Positions 41,795-49,064 of a DNA stretch of 64,000 bases are shown in pieces. Under the pieces are notes generated by a model that saw only the letters and a list, made by a program, of their open reading frames with translations, made no database searches and was not told where the DNA came from. The stretch's first letter is position 1. Each line of letters starts with the position of its first letter. This DNA comes from an uncultured Oscillospiraceae bacterium (GTDB lineage: Bacteria; Bacillota; Clostridia; Oscillospirales; Ruminococcaceae), in contig UQMF01000001.1 of NCBI GenBank assembly GCA_900542145.1, positions 160,762 through 224,761 of the forward strand. The letters run 5' to 3'. A program made the translations under genes and the position numbers.

Positions 41795-42721
41795 TCAGTC
41801 CGCAGATTCCTCTGTGGGAACCTCCTGCTTCTTCGGCTTCATGAAAAGCGCCAGCAGGACTACCACGATGAACACGCCTGCCGCAGCGTCCGCCGCCGGG
41901 ACAAGGCTCATGTAATATGCGGATTCTCCGTAATTCGCCTGGTAGAGCCACTCCGCCTCATAGGAGCTGAGCACTATTCTGGACGCGGTTTCCGCCGGTC
42001 CGAAGAGCATTGCGGCAAGTCCCGCGATACTGTTGCCGAGTATCGTGACCGCTGCCGCCGTTCCGGATACCGCGAGCACTTCCCGGGTGTGCTTCCCCTC
42101 GTTTCCGGAGAGGAACTTCGCCAGCTGCATGAAGAACACCGCCGCGAGAATCACGGAAATGCAGTTTATCAGATATTCCGGCACGGTGGTGACCGCCATC
42201 TTCTCCATGAAAATGCCGATTCCGCGGAGGGTGTAGAACGCCGCTCCGGACACGGTGGCGAATCCCAGACCGGGCTTGAATTCCTTATAGTAGAGTATCA
42301 GGAACGCCACAACGAGCATTGCGGCGCCGAAGATGAAATCCACCCACATCATGAACGGCGAAGGGGATATATTGCTCTCCTCGGGGATGCGCATTTCGGA
42401 GTACCCCTCGTAAAGCGCTCCCATCGCCGGCAGCAGCATTGCAAATCCAACTGCCGCCGCCCTGCCGTCAGTCACCTCGGAAACCGGGGTCTGGTAGAAG
42501 GCGGAGCCGCGCTTCCTGTCAAAGACAGCCGCAGCAACTGCACCGCCGATGGAAATTATCACAGCCGCCCAGAAGCACGCATTCATAAAGAATCCGTTGT
42601 CATGCTTCAGGAATCCACTGGTCATATCTGTTCCGGCGCACAGCTGAGCCATTCTCGCCGCGAAGGCAAGAACGAATCCGGGAATAAGCACCCACACGCC
42701 GAATCTGCTGTTATTCTTCAT
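41795..42721 (-). CDS. Multi-pass membrane protein of unknown function
   Basis: The start is ATG 42721 with AAGGAGCG 7 bases upstream; the frame to 42763 would overlap the promoter. The 308-residue protein has about eight hydrophobic helices, a cytoplasmic basic tail (KPKKQEVPTEESAD) and no recognised family motif. It heads the operon with the lipoprotein and the two-component system, with its own promoter at 42767-42795. Confidence 0.8.
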   Translation of the reverse strand: MKNNSRFGVWVLIPGFVLAFAARMAQLCAGTDMTSGFLKHDNGFFMNACFWAAVIISIGGAVAAAVFDRKRGSAFYQTPVSEVTDGRAAAVGFAMLLPAMGALYEGYSEMRIPEESNISPSPFMMWVDFIFGAAMLVVAFLILYYKEFKPGLGFATVSGAAFYTLRGIGIFMEKMAVTTVPEYLINCISVILAAVFFMQLAKFLSGNEGKHTREVLAVSGTAAAVTILGNSIAGLAAMLFGPAETASRIVLSSYEAEWLYQANYGESAYYMSLVPAADAAAGVFIVVVLLALFMKPKKQEVPTEESAD

Positions 42722-42766
42722 ATCAAGACGCTCCTTGCTGGTTTCATTATAGACATATCTCATATT

Positions 42767-42795
42767 ATTTTATCACATATTTGTATAGAATTCAA
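42767..42795 (-). promoter_or_regulatory. Promoter for the 42.7 to 32.5 kb operon
   Basis: On the minus strand TTGAAT (42790-42795) and TAAAAT (42767-42772) are spaced by 17 bases. It is the only clear promoter found upstream of the ten-gene run that ends at pgsA. Confidence 0.65.
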
Positions 42796-42923
42796 GTGCT
42801 TTTTATCCCCCATAAGATATTTCACAAGAATTACATTTTACATGCCCCGTCCGTATTTCGGGCGCCGGTCGGAATTGTCACAAATGCCCAAATCAGGCGC
42901 TGTATTTCAGTATCAAACAACGA

Positions 42924-42952
42924 TTGACATAATCTGCGCAATGGTTTATAAT
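42924..42952 (+). promoter_or_regulatory. Consensus promoter for the 43.0 kb lipoprotein
   Basis: TTGACA (42924-42929) and TATAAT (42947-42952) are perfect and separated by 17 bases. Confidence 0.88.
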
Positions 42953-42992
42953 ATACGCAACATCACTTTAATGCTATCGCATGGAGGGTAAT

Positions 42993-43547
42993 ATGAAAAA
43001 GTTTTTTTATCTGCTGTCGGGGCTGCTCCTGCTTACTGGCTGTGCGTCCTCTGAGCCCATATCAGAAAGCCAGGAGGCGACCTCCGAATCCGGGCAAGAA
43101 TACTCCGTAAACCTTATACTCACGACCTCCACCCCGGGGCACAAGGAATTCGCGAGCGCCGACAACGGTGTGAGCTGGACCAAAAGCGGCGAACCAGTCG
43201 AAATCGGAGCCGTCCCTGCGTACCTCACGATGGAGCAGCCGGATTCCATCAGCATGAGTAGCGAGGATTCCCTCACGCTTACAATACACAACGGCTGCGC
43301 CTTTGAGCTGCACGGCGGTATCAACTATGAAGTGGAGCGATTCAACGGCACGGACTGGGTCGCGGCGGATTACTCTGACCCGTCAACCGAGTTCGTGAAC
43401 GACGATCTGTCACATACGATACACCCCGGCGAAACCATGGATTTCAGCGTGTACCTCGGATTTTACACTCCGGTCGAGGGAAGATACCGGATAGTACAGA
43501 CCTTCGACGCCTACAAAATGACCGCTGAATTCAACGCGCTTGCATAA
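42993..43547 (+). CDS. Lipoprotein with bacterial Ig-like (Big_14 type) domain
   Basis: The start is ATG 42993 with GGAGGG 6 bases upstream; the ATG at 42981 would contain that site. The 184-residue product has the signal MKKFFYLLSGLLLLTGC, with lipobox LLTGC. A Ser/Glu-rich linker follows, and then a beta-sandwich domain with SLTLTIHNGCAFELHGG, YEVERFNGTDWV and HPGETMDFSVY ... GRYRIVQ, which fits the Big_14 Ig-like family. It is a single gene between its own promoter and terminator. Its role on the cell surface is unknown. Confidence 0.85.
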   Translation: MKKFFYLLSGLLLLTGCASSEPISESQEATSESGQEYSVNLILTTSTPGHKEFASADNGVSWTKSGEPVEIGAVPAYLTMEQPDSISMSSEDSLTLTIHNGCAFELHGGINYEVERFNGTDWVAADYSDPSTEFVNDDLSHTIHPGETMDFSVYLGFYTPVEGRYRIVQTFDAYKMTAEFNALA

Positions 43548-43550
43548 AAA

Positions 43551-43574
43551 ACAGGGGCTTTTCAAAGCCCCTGT
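43551..43574. terminator. Terminator shared by the lipoprotein gene and tyrS
   Basis: ACAGGGGCTTT (43551-43561) and AAAGCCCCTGT (43564-43574) form the stem. It is flanked by A-rich and T-rich runs, so it can act in both directions between these convergent genes. Confidence 0.9.
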
Positions 43575-43588
43575 CAGTTTTCTGCGTA

Positions 43589-44794
43589 TTACTTGCGGAC
43601 TACCTTGTGGTAAACCTTCTTGCCCTTGCGGATAATTACCTCGGGGTCAATTGTGATCTCTGCGTTGACGTCCTCGACAACAACATCGTTGACTGCAACG
43701 CCCTTGCCTGCAACAAGGGTTCTCGCCTCGCGCTTGGAGTTCACAAGCTTGGTAGCAACCATCAGATCGAGAATTCCGATCTTGCCCTCGGGGAGCTCCA
43801 GCTCAGTGGTGGGCATATTCTCGGTGTTGCCCTTGCCGCCGAACAGCGCCTTGGCTGCGTCCAGGGCCTTGTTTGCTTCCTCCTCGCCGTGAACCAGCTT
43901 GGTCAGCTCGTATGCGAGTATCTCCTTTGCCTTGTTCAGCTGGCTTCCCTCCCAGTCGGACATAGCCTCGATCTCCTCGATGGGCAGGAATGTCAGCATG
44001 CGAATGCACTTCATTACGTCCGCGTCCGCAACGTTTCTCCAGTACTGGAAGAACTCGAACGGGGAGGTCTTTTCGGGGTCGAGCCATACGGCGCCCTTCT
44101 CGGTCTTGCCCATCTTCTTGCCCTCGGAGTTGAGCAGCAGGGTGATGGTCATTGCATGAGCGTCCTTGCCGAGCTTCTTGCGGATAAGCTCAGTACCGCC
44201 CAGCATGTTAGCCCACTGGTCGTCGCCGCCGAACTGCATATTGCAGCCGTACTTCTGGAACAGCATGTAGAAGTCGTAGCTCTGCATGATCATGTAATTG
44301 AACTCCAGGAAGGTCAGACCGCGTTCCCAGCGCTGCTTATAGCACTCGAAGGACAGCATCTTGTTTACGCTAAAGCATGCGCCGACTTCTCTCAGCACGT
44401 CGATGTAGTTGAGGTTCATCAACCAGTCCGCGTTGTTGACCATGATAGCCTTGCCGTCGGAGAAGTCGATGAAGCGGCTCATCTGCTTCTTGAAGCAGTC
44501 GATGTTGTGCTGGATAGTTTCCGGAGTGAGCATCTTTCTCATGTCGGACTTGCCGGAGGGGTCGCCGATCATTCCGGTGCCGCCGCCCAACAGGGCGATG
44601 GGCTTGTTGCCTGCCATCTGGAGGCGCTTCATCAGGCACAGAGCCATGAAGTGACCAACATGCAGGGAATCCGCGGTGGGGTCGAAGCCGATGTAGAAGG
44701 TCGCCTTGCCCTCGTTGATCATCTTCTTGATCTCTTCCTCGTTGGTAACCTGCGCGATAAGTCCTCGTGCTACTAATTCGTCGTAAAGTGTCAT
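43589..44794 (-). CDS. tyrS: Tyrosyl-tRNA synthetase
   Basis: This 401-residue class I synthetase charges tRNA-Tyr. The first ATP motif is HVGHF at 45-49, the tyrosine site includes YDFYMLFQKYGCNMQFGGDDQW, and the second motif is KMGKT (about residue 230). A C-terminal S4 RNA-binding domain closes the protein. It lies 117 bases after a Nudix gene, and the only regulatory leader upstream is the tyrosine T-box at 45452-45690, so it is likely transcribed through the Nudix gene. Confidence 0.97.
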   Translation of the reverse strand: MTLYDELVARGLIAQVTNEEEIKKMINEGKATFYIGFDPTADSLHVGHFMALCLMKRLQMAGNKPIALLGGGTGMIGDPSGKSDMRKMLTPETIQHNIDCFKKQMSRFIDFSDGKAIMVNNADWLMNLNYIDVLREVGACFSVNKMLSFECYKQRWERGLTFLEFNYMIMQSYDFYMLFQKYGCNMQFGGDDQWANMLGGTELIRKKLGKDAHAMTITLLLNSEGKKMGKTEKGAVWLDPEKTSPFEFFQYWRNVADADVMKCIRMLTFLPIEEIEAMSDWEGSQLNKAKEILAYELTKLVHGEEEANKALDAAKALFGGKGNTENMPTTELELPEGKIGILDLMVATKLVNSKREARTLVAGKGVAVNDVVVEDVNAEITIDPEVIIRKGKKVYHKVVRK

Positions 44795-44911
44795 TGTTTT
44801 TCTCCTTTTATGTTAATTTATTCAACATTCAACAGTGCATTACCGGGAATACTCCCCATAAGCGATGGAAACCTTGATTTCCATTGATACCACCCCTTTC
44901 ACCGCAGGCTG

Positions 44912-45406
44912 TCAGCCCCGAATTTCTATCCACTTTTTCATGAGTTCCTTGCCGATCGTGCCATGGCTCAGCAATTCCGCCGCCGTGCTCTCGTCAAACC
45001 ACCCGGCGGACTGCACCTCGTTCTCGCTCAGGTGGAACTCTCCGTGCTCCACCCGGCACACGAATCCGATCATCAGGTTGTCGTGCTTCGGGTAATACCA
45101 GCTGCCCAGGCAGCGGATATCCTGCACCTCCAGCCCGGTTTCCTCACGGACTTCACGGATTGCGGTCTGCTCGGCGGTTTCCTGCTCCCTGATGAATCCG
45201 GCAACGCAGACGTAGTTCTTCGTCGCGTAGGTCTGGCGTATCAGCGCGTATTTTCCCTCGCCGTCAGTCAGCAGGCATATCACGCAGGGGTAGGAAAAGC
45301 TGAACCACGGTCTGTGGCAATTCTCGCAGAACGGTATCTCGCCCTCGTCGCCGATGGCTCTTCCGACAAGCTCCGCGCCGCACTCCGGGCAGAATCTGAA
45401 TTTCAT
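44912..45406 (-). CDS. NudC-like Nudix hydrolase
   Basis: A very strong site, GGAGGTGATC, precedes ATG 45406. The 164-residue protein starts with a CPECG...CENC zinc ribbon and then the Nudix box (G-x5-E-x7-REVREETGLEV) at about residues 72-94. The SQPWPFPxS motif of true NAD-capping NudC is not seen, so the substrate (NADH, a capped RNA or another nucleotide) is open. It lies between a tyrosine T-box and tyrS, an unusual position. Confidence 0.88.
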   Translation of the reverse strand: MKFRFCPECGAELVGRAIGDEGEIPFCENCHRPWFSFSYPCVICLLTDGEGKYALIRQTYATKNYVCVAGFIREQETAEQTAIREVREETGLEVQDIRCLGSWYYPKHDNLMIGFVCRVEHGEFHLSENEVQSAGWFDESTAAELLSHGTIGKELMKKWIEIRG

Positions 45407-45451
45407 ACGATCACCTCCGTGGTATTCTTCCCGGAAAATCCCCGGGAATAC

Positions 45452-45690
45452 AAAAACCCTCCATGAGCGTTGCTCACAGAGGGCGAATCATCGCGGTACC
45501 ACCTCAGTTACGGATCTCTCCGTATCTCTGGCAGCTGTAACGGGCTTACCCGTGCGGAACTACTCGCATACGCTTTCGCACCGCCGCTCAGGGAGGTAAT
45601 TCATCCGGGAAGCCCTGCCGCTTCGCACCACACAGCGGCTCTCTGAAAGGGACATTCCGGGACTACTTGATTCCCGTCAACGCTTTGAAT
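45452..45690 (-). promoter_or_regulatory. T-box riboswitch, tyrosine-specific
   Basis: On the minus strand the T-box core AGGTGGTACCGCG lies at 45492-45504. It is followed by the terminator stem at 45457-45483 (CCCTC and TGAGC arms) and five T (45452-45456). Upstream, Stem I has AGAGAGCCGC and GGTGCGAA segments and a specifier loop reading GAATTACC, placing the codon TAC (Tyr) at 45598-45596. Uncharged tRNA-Tyr should favour the antiterminator and allow transcription of the Nudix gene and tyrS. DAHP synthase ends 17 bases before it. Confidence 0.9.
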
Positions 45691-45706
45691 ATTAATCTGA
45701 ATTGAA

Positions 45707-46735
45707 TCAGAGCTGATCTGCGATCTCAAGAACCAGCCTTTCGCTCTTTTCCCAGCCCAGGCAGGGGTCTGTTATGGACTTTCCGTAAACTCCGTCGCCG
45801 ACCTTCTGCGCGCCGTCCTCGATGTAGCTCTCGATCATCAGACCCTTTACCATGCTGCGGATCTCCGGAGAGTGGCGCATGGAGTGGAGTATCTCGTTTG
45901 CGATTCTGATCTGCTCAAGGTACTTCTTGCCGCTGTTGGAGTGGTTGGTGTCAACTATGCAAGCCATATTCCTGAGGTTCTTCTCCTGGTACATATCGTA
46001 CAGCAGCTTGAGATCCTCATAGTGGTAGTTCGGGATTGTCTGGTCGTGCTTGTTCTGTGCGCCGCGGAGAATAGCATGCGCCAACGGATTGCCGTCGGTT
46101 GCCACTTCCCAGCCGCGGTAGATGAATGTGTGGCTGCTCTGCGCCGCACGGATAGAGTTCAGCATGATGGAAATAGTGCCGCTGGTGGGATTCTTCATAC
46201 CACAGGGGCACTCCATGCCGCTGGCGGTAAGGCGGTGCTCCTGGTCCTCGACAGAACGCGCACCAACTGCGACATAGCTCAGTATATCGGAGAGATAGCG
46301 GTAGTTCTCAGGATAGAGCATTTCATCAGCGCACACAAGCCCGGTTTCCTCTATGGCACGGGTGTGGAGCTTGCGCACATGGATAAGTCCCTCCAGCATA
46401 TCCTCGCCCTTGGTGGGGTCGGGCTGGTGTATCATGCCCTTGTAGCCCTCGCCGGTAGTACGGGGCTTGTTGGTGTATATTCTCGGGATAATGATGATCT
46501 TATCCTTCACCTGCTCCTGGAGTCTTGCCAGGCGGCTGGTGTAATCCATGACGGAATTCTCATTGTCAGCGGAGCACGGCCCGATGATCAGCAGGAACTT
46601 GTCGGACTTTCCGGTGAATACGTCGGCGATCATCCCGTCACGCTCGGACTTTATCGCCTTTATTTTGTCGCTGAGCGGATAAAGCTCCTTTATTTCTTTC
46701 GGTACGGGGAGCTTTCTGCGGAAATTCATTGACAT
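45707..46735 (-). CDS. aroF: 3-deoxy-7-phosphoheptulonate (DAHP) synthase, type I
   Basis: The start is ATG 46735, 10 bases after AAGGAG; the frame to 46816 crosses the promoter. The 342-residue enzyme condenses phosphoenolpyruvate and erythrose 4-phosphate at the entry to the shikimate pathway. Family motifs are IGPCSADNENSVMDY, PRTTGEGYKGM, CADEMLYPENYRYLSD, VGARSVEDQEHR and CGMKNPTSG. It is of the AroF/G/H class, usually feedback-inhibited by one aromatic amino acid; the tyrosine T-box directly downstream hints at, but does not prove, tyrosine. The symbol is by class. Confidence 0.93.
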   Translation of the reverse strand: MSMNFRRKLPVPKEIKELYPLSDKIKAIKSERDGMIADVFTGKSDKFLLIIGPCSADNENSVMDYTSRLARLQEQVKDKIIIIPRIYTNKPRTTGEGYKGMIHQPDPTKGEDMLEGLIHVRKLHTRAIEETGLVCADEMLYPENYRYLSDILSYVAVGARSVEDQEHRLTASGMECPCGMKNPTSGTISIMLNSIRAAQSSHTFIYRGWEVATDGNPLAHAILRGAQNKHDQTIPNYHYEDLKLLYDMYQEKNLRNMACIVDTNHSNSGKKYLEQIRIANEILHSMRHSPEIRSMVKGLMIESYIEDGAQKVGDGVYGKSITDPCLGWEKSERLVLEIADQL

Positions 46736-46774
46736 TTTTATGTATCTCCTTCTTTTGCAATGTATCCGGAGAAT

Positions 46775-46803
46775 ATTATAGCACCATTCGCGAAAAATGT
46801 CAA
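46775..46803 (-). promoter_or_regulatory. Consensus promoter for DAHP synthase gene
   Basis: On the minus strand TTGACA (46798-46803) and TATAAT (46775-46780) are perfect and spaced by 17 bases. Confidence 0.9.
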
Positions 46804-46890
46804 GGAATTTAATCAATTATAGCAATAACCCGATATCATTAATTGTATTTACTCACAATTTTGACATCGTTCGTTTGTCTATTTCGTCAA

Positions 46891-46919
46891 TTGACATCTT
46901 ATGCTAATCATGCTATAAT
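46891..46919 (+). promoter_or_regulatory. Consensus promoter for the AT-rich secreted protein gene
   Basis: TTGACA (46891-46896) and TATAAT (46914-46919) are spaced by 17 bases. A second TTGACATC occurs 30 bases upstream at 46861-46868, a direct repeat that could be a second promoter part or a regulator site. Confidence 0.85.
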
Positions 46920-46973
46920 TTAAGCAGCAACAAATGTTGCTGAAATAAATTATTATTTTATTGGAGGTAACTT

Positions 46974-47555
46974 ATGAATTTCAAGAAAAGATTTTGTGCT
47001 CTATTATTGACCGGCGTTATGGGTGCAATGCTTGTTTCACCCACTGCTTCTGCAGTTCAACCAGCTCCAAGAAATTATTCAGCGGTACAACAATTATTAA
47101 GGACATTCCCTGATGGATCATATTATTCAAAGGATGGTAAAGCATGCATTTGCCACAAATGGTGCACATACTCCAGCAATTGTAACTGCATAAAATATGA
47201 TTCTTCTTCACAATGCATGGCGTTCGCTAAGTACTGCTTTTATGTATATAATGATAAAAACATCCCTGATTGTAGTGGAGTATCGTCATCAACTGTGACG
47301 CTTACCGAAAAAAATCTGCAAAGCTATCTTAAAAAGATTGGCAATCAAGCGTATGTTCGCGGAACAACATCATCGGATAGAGGTCACAGCGTTTTCATAA
47401 CTGGGTTTTCAGAGACTGAAGTATATATTTACGATGCAAATTACACAGGCAATTGTAAAGTAAGTTGCACCTCTTTATCATATAAAGACTTTCTGGCAAG
47501 AATTAAGTATTTAAACTATTACGTTACTAAAGAGGGCAAGCTATATGACATGTAA
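46974..47555 (+). CDS. Secreted cysteine-hydrolase-like protein (CHAP/papain-like), AT-rich
   Basis: This 193-residue product has a signal peptide cut after about residue 27 (SPTASA). A cysteine-rich segment follows (CICHKWC, SNCNC). Then comes an arrangement typical of papain-like amidases: C81 in SQCMAFAKYCF, H138 in DRGHSVFITGF, and D154/N156 in YIYDANY. Similar secreted proteins occur in Ruminococcus species, often with dockerins; none is seen here. The DNA is clearly AT-rich, with codons such as TTA, AAA and ATA, unlike the GC-rich neighbours. Its stop overlaps the next gene by 11 bases. Confidence 0.75.
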   Translation: MNFKKRFCALLLTGVMGAMLVSPTASAVQPAPRNYSAVQQLLRTFPDGSYYSKDGKACICHKWCTYSSNCNCIKYDSSSQCMAFAKYCFYVYNDKNIPDCSGVSSSTVTLTEKNLQSYLKKIGNQAYVRGTTSSDRGHSVFITGFSETEVYIYDANYTGNCKVSCTSLSYKDFLARIKYLNYYVTKEGKLYDM

Positions 47556-48435
47556 AAATAAATCTACCCTGGCGTTAATGGCAATAGCGACGGTGTTGTT
47601 ATCCGGCTGCGCAGCCGCCCCGGCGGAAAGCACTGCTTCCGGCTCAGATATCAGCAGTTCGGTTTCGGACGTTTCCGAAGTACCCACAGACACATCTGAC
47701 ATCACGGAAGCTCCAAAGGACACATCGGAAATCCCGGAAAAATCCGAGGATTCCGCCGGCGAAGGCGGCATAGGTCTTAACGGCGAACGGATAAACGGGG
47801 AATCTTCCGAGCTTCCTCCCGAATACGGCACGGGCTGGCGGTATACGGATTTCGGATACATTGCGGTTTCGGACGGCGCGGTGAAGTCCATCACGCCTGA
47901 CGAACTCAACAATATCGACACGGAAACCACTGACCTGAAATACGCTCACACTGAACTCGGGACAAAGTTCGGACCGCTCACCCTTTCACAGGTAAGCGGC
48001 ATGCTCACATACGGCGACAGCCAGGAGCCGAGCCTTTTCTCCCAGTGGCTGACGCTCACAGGAGATATCACGCTGAAGGGCTGGCTGACGGTGTACGGCG
48101 ACGACGCGGAGGGCTACCTTTACCCCGGCGATATTTACTTCTACCCCGGCGACGGCGAATGGAGCGGACTTCCGATGACCGCCGACGAGCCGTACGCGTT
48201 CTATCTTACTTCCGACACGATACTTCTCAGCAATGCCCCGAAGCTGTACCTAGGCACGCGTGAGGACTATAGCATTGACGAACTGGACAGCATTTCATCT
48301 GACACGATGTACGAGGTTGAGATAACAGTTTCCGACCCCTGCATAAGGTACGATGTATCAAAGGGCGCGTACAGTTCGTTCATTAACCCCGCCACACTGA
48401 AACAGATCGTTTCATATAATGAGTATCAGAAATAA
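47545..48435 (+). CDS. Lipoprotein of unknown function, coupled to the preceding gene
   Basis: This 296-residue product has a signal MTCKNKSTLALMAIATVLLSGC with lipobox LLSGC. A long Ser/Thr/Asp/Pro-rich linker follows (about 25-85), and then a folded part from about 90 with no family that I recognise. The ATG lies inside the last codons of the upstream gene (11-base overlap), so it is translated by coupling. GC-rich codon use returns exactly here. It ends in a bidirectional terminator. Confidence 0.8.
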   Translation: MTCKNKSTLALMAIATVLLSGCAAAPAESTASGSDISSSVSDVSEVPTDTSDITEAPKDTSEIPEKSEDSAGEGGIGLNGERINGESSELPPEYGTGWRYTDFGYIAVSDGAVKSITPDELNNIDTETTDLKYAHTELGTKFGPLTLSQVSGMLTYGDSQEPSLFSQWLTLTGDITLKGWLTVYGDDAEGYLYPGDIYFYPGDGEWSGLPMTADEPYAFYLTSDTILLSNAPKLYLGTREDYSIDELDSISSDTMYEVEITVSDPCIRYDVSKGAYSSFINPATLKQIVSYNEYQK

Positions 48436-48436
48436 C

Positions 48437-48469
48437 ATAAAGGCGCTGCGTTAACTGCGGCGCCTTTAT
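48437..48469. terminator. Terminator between the lipoprotein gene and mscL
   Basis: ATAAAGGCGC (48437-48446) and GCGCCTTTAT (48460-48469) form a 10-bp stem, followed by TTGTTTTATTT on plus. It also faces mscL on minus. Confidence 0.88.
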
Positions 48470-48473
48470 TGTT

Positions 48474-48971
48474 TTATTTGTTTTCGGAGGTTTCCTTCTC
48501 CTTAAGAAGATCCCGGATCTCGGTCAGCAGAACGATCTGCGGATCCGGCTTAGGCTCGGGCTTCGGCTCTTCCTTCTTCTTGTGGTGGAGCTTTGCAACT
48601 GCCTTTATCAGAATGAATACCGCCAGTGCGATCAGCAGGAAGCTGATTATGGACTGAATGAACGAACCGTAGTTCAGCGAGATCTCTGCCACACCGGGAG
48701 TGATCACATCGCCGGTCACTTCGTCAACGACTTCCTCAACGCCGGGCTGGAGAACCAGCTTGAGCTGCGAAAAATCCATCTTTCCTGTGAGAAGTCCCAG
48801 AACCGGCATGAGCAGGTCGCCTACCAGGGAGTTGACGATCGCGGTGAACGCGGATCCAATGATAAGACCTACCGCCATGTCAAGTACATTGCCTTTGGAG
48901 ATGAACGCCTTGAATTCCTTTGCCAGCTTGAACTTTTCCTTTTTGACTTCCGGCTTCTTTTCCTCTGCCAT
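48474..48971 (-). CDS. mscL: Large-conductance mechanosensitive channel MscL
   Basis: This 165-residue protein has the first pore helix NVLDMAVGLIIGSAFTAIVNSLV, a periplasmic loop and the second helix SFLLIALAVFILIKAV, followed by a basic cytoplasmic helix. It opens under membrane tension to release solutes. Compared with the usual 130-150 residues, it has a longer N-terminal lysine-rich part and a proline/lysine-rich linker before the last helix (KKEEPKPEPKPDP). Its promoter is at 49022-49050. Confidence 0.96.
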   Translation of the reverse strand: MAEEKKPEVKKEKFKLAKEFKAFISKGNVLDMAVGLIIGSAFTAIVNSLVGDLLMPVLGLLTGKMDFSQLKLVLQPGVEEVVDEVTGDVITPGVAEISLNYGSFIQSIISFLLIALAVFILIKAVAKLHHKKKEEPKPEPKPDPQIVLLTEIRDLLKEKETSENK

Positions 48972-49021
48972 GATGATTTACCTCACATTATGTAGATTTC
49001 GGACAATTCTGCCCGGAAAAC

Positions 49022-49050
49022 ATGATAACACAAAATCCGCGCCTTGTCAA
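49022..49050 (-). promoter_or_regulatory. Promoter for mscL
   Basis: On the minus strand TTGACA (49045-49050) and TATCAT (49022-49027) are spaced by 17 bases. Confidence 0.82.
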
Positions 49051-49064
49051 CCCGGGGAAACTCC

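Noticed and set aside
40533..42991. Long plus-strand frames opposite the lipoprotein and membrane protein genes
   Set aside because: The minus-strand genes have signal peptide, lipobox, operon spacing and promoter; the plus frames have none.
44863..44880. TGGAAA-CCTTGA-TTTCCA hairpin upstream of tyrS as a second T-box or attenuator
   Set aside because: It has no T run and no T-box core; the full T-box lies upstream of the Nudix gene.
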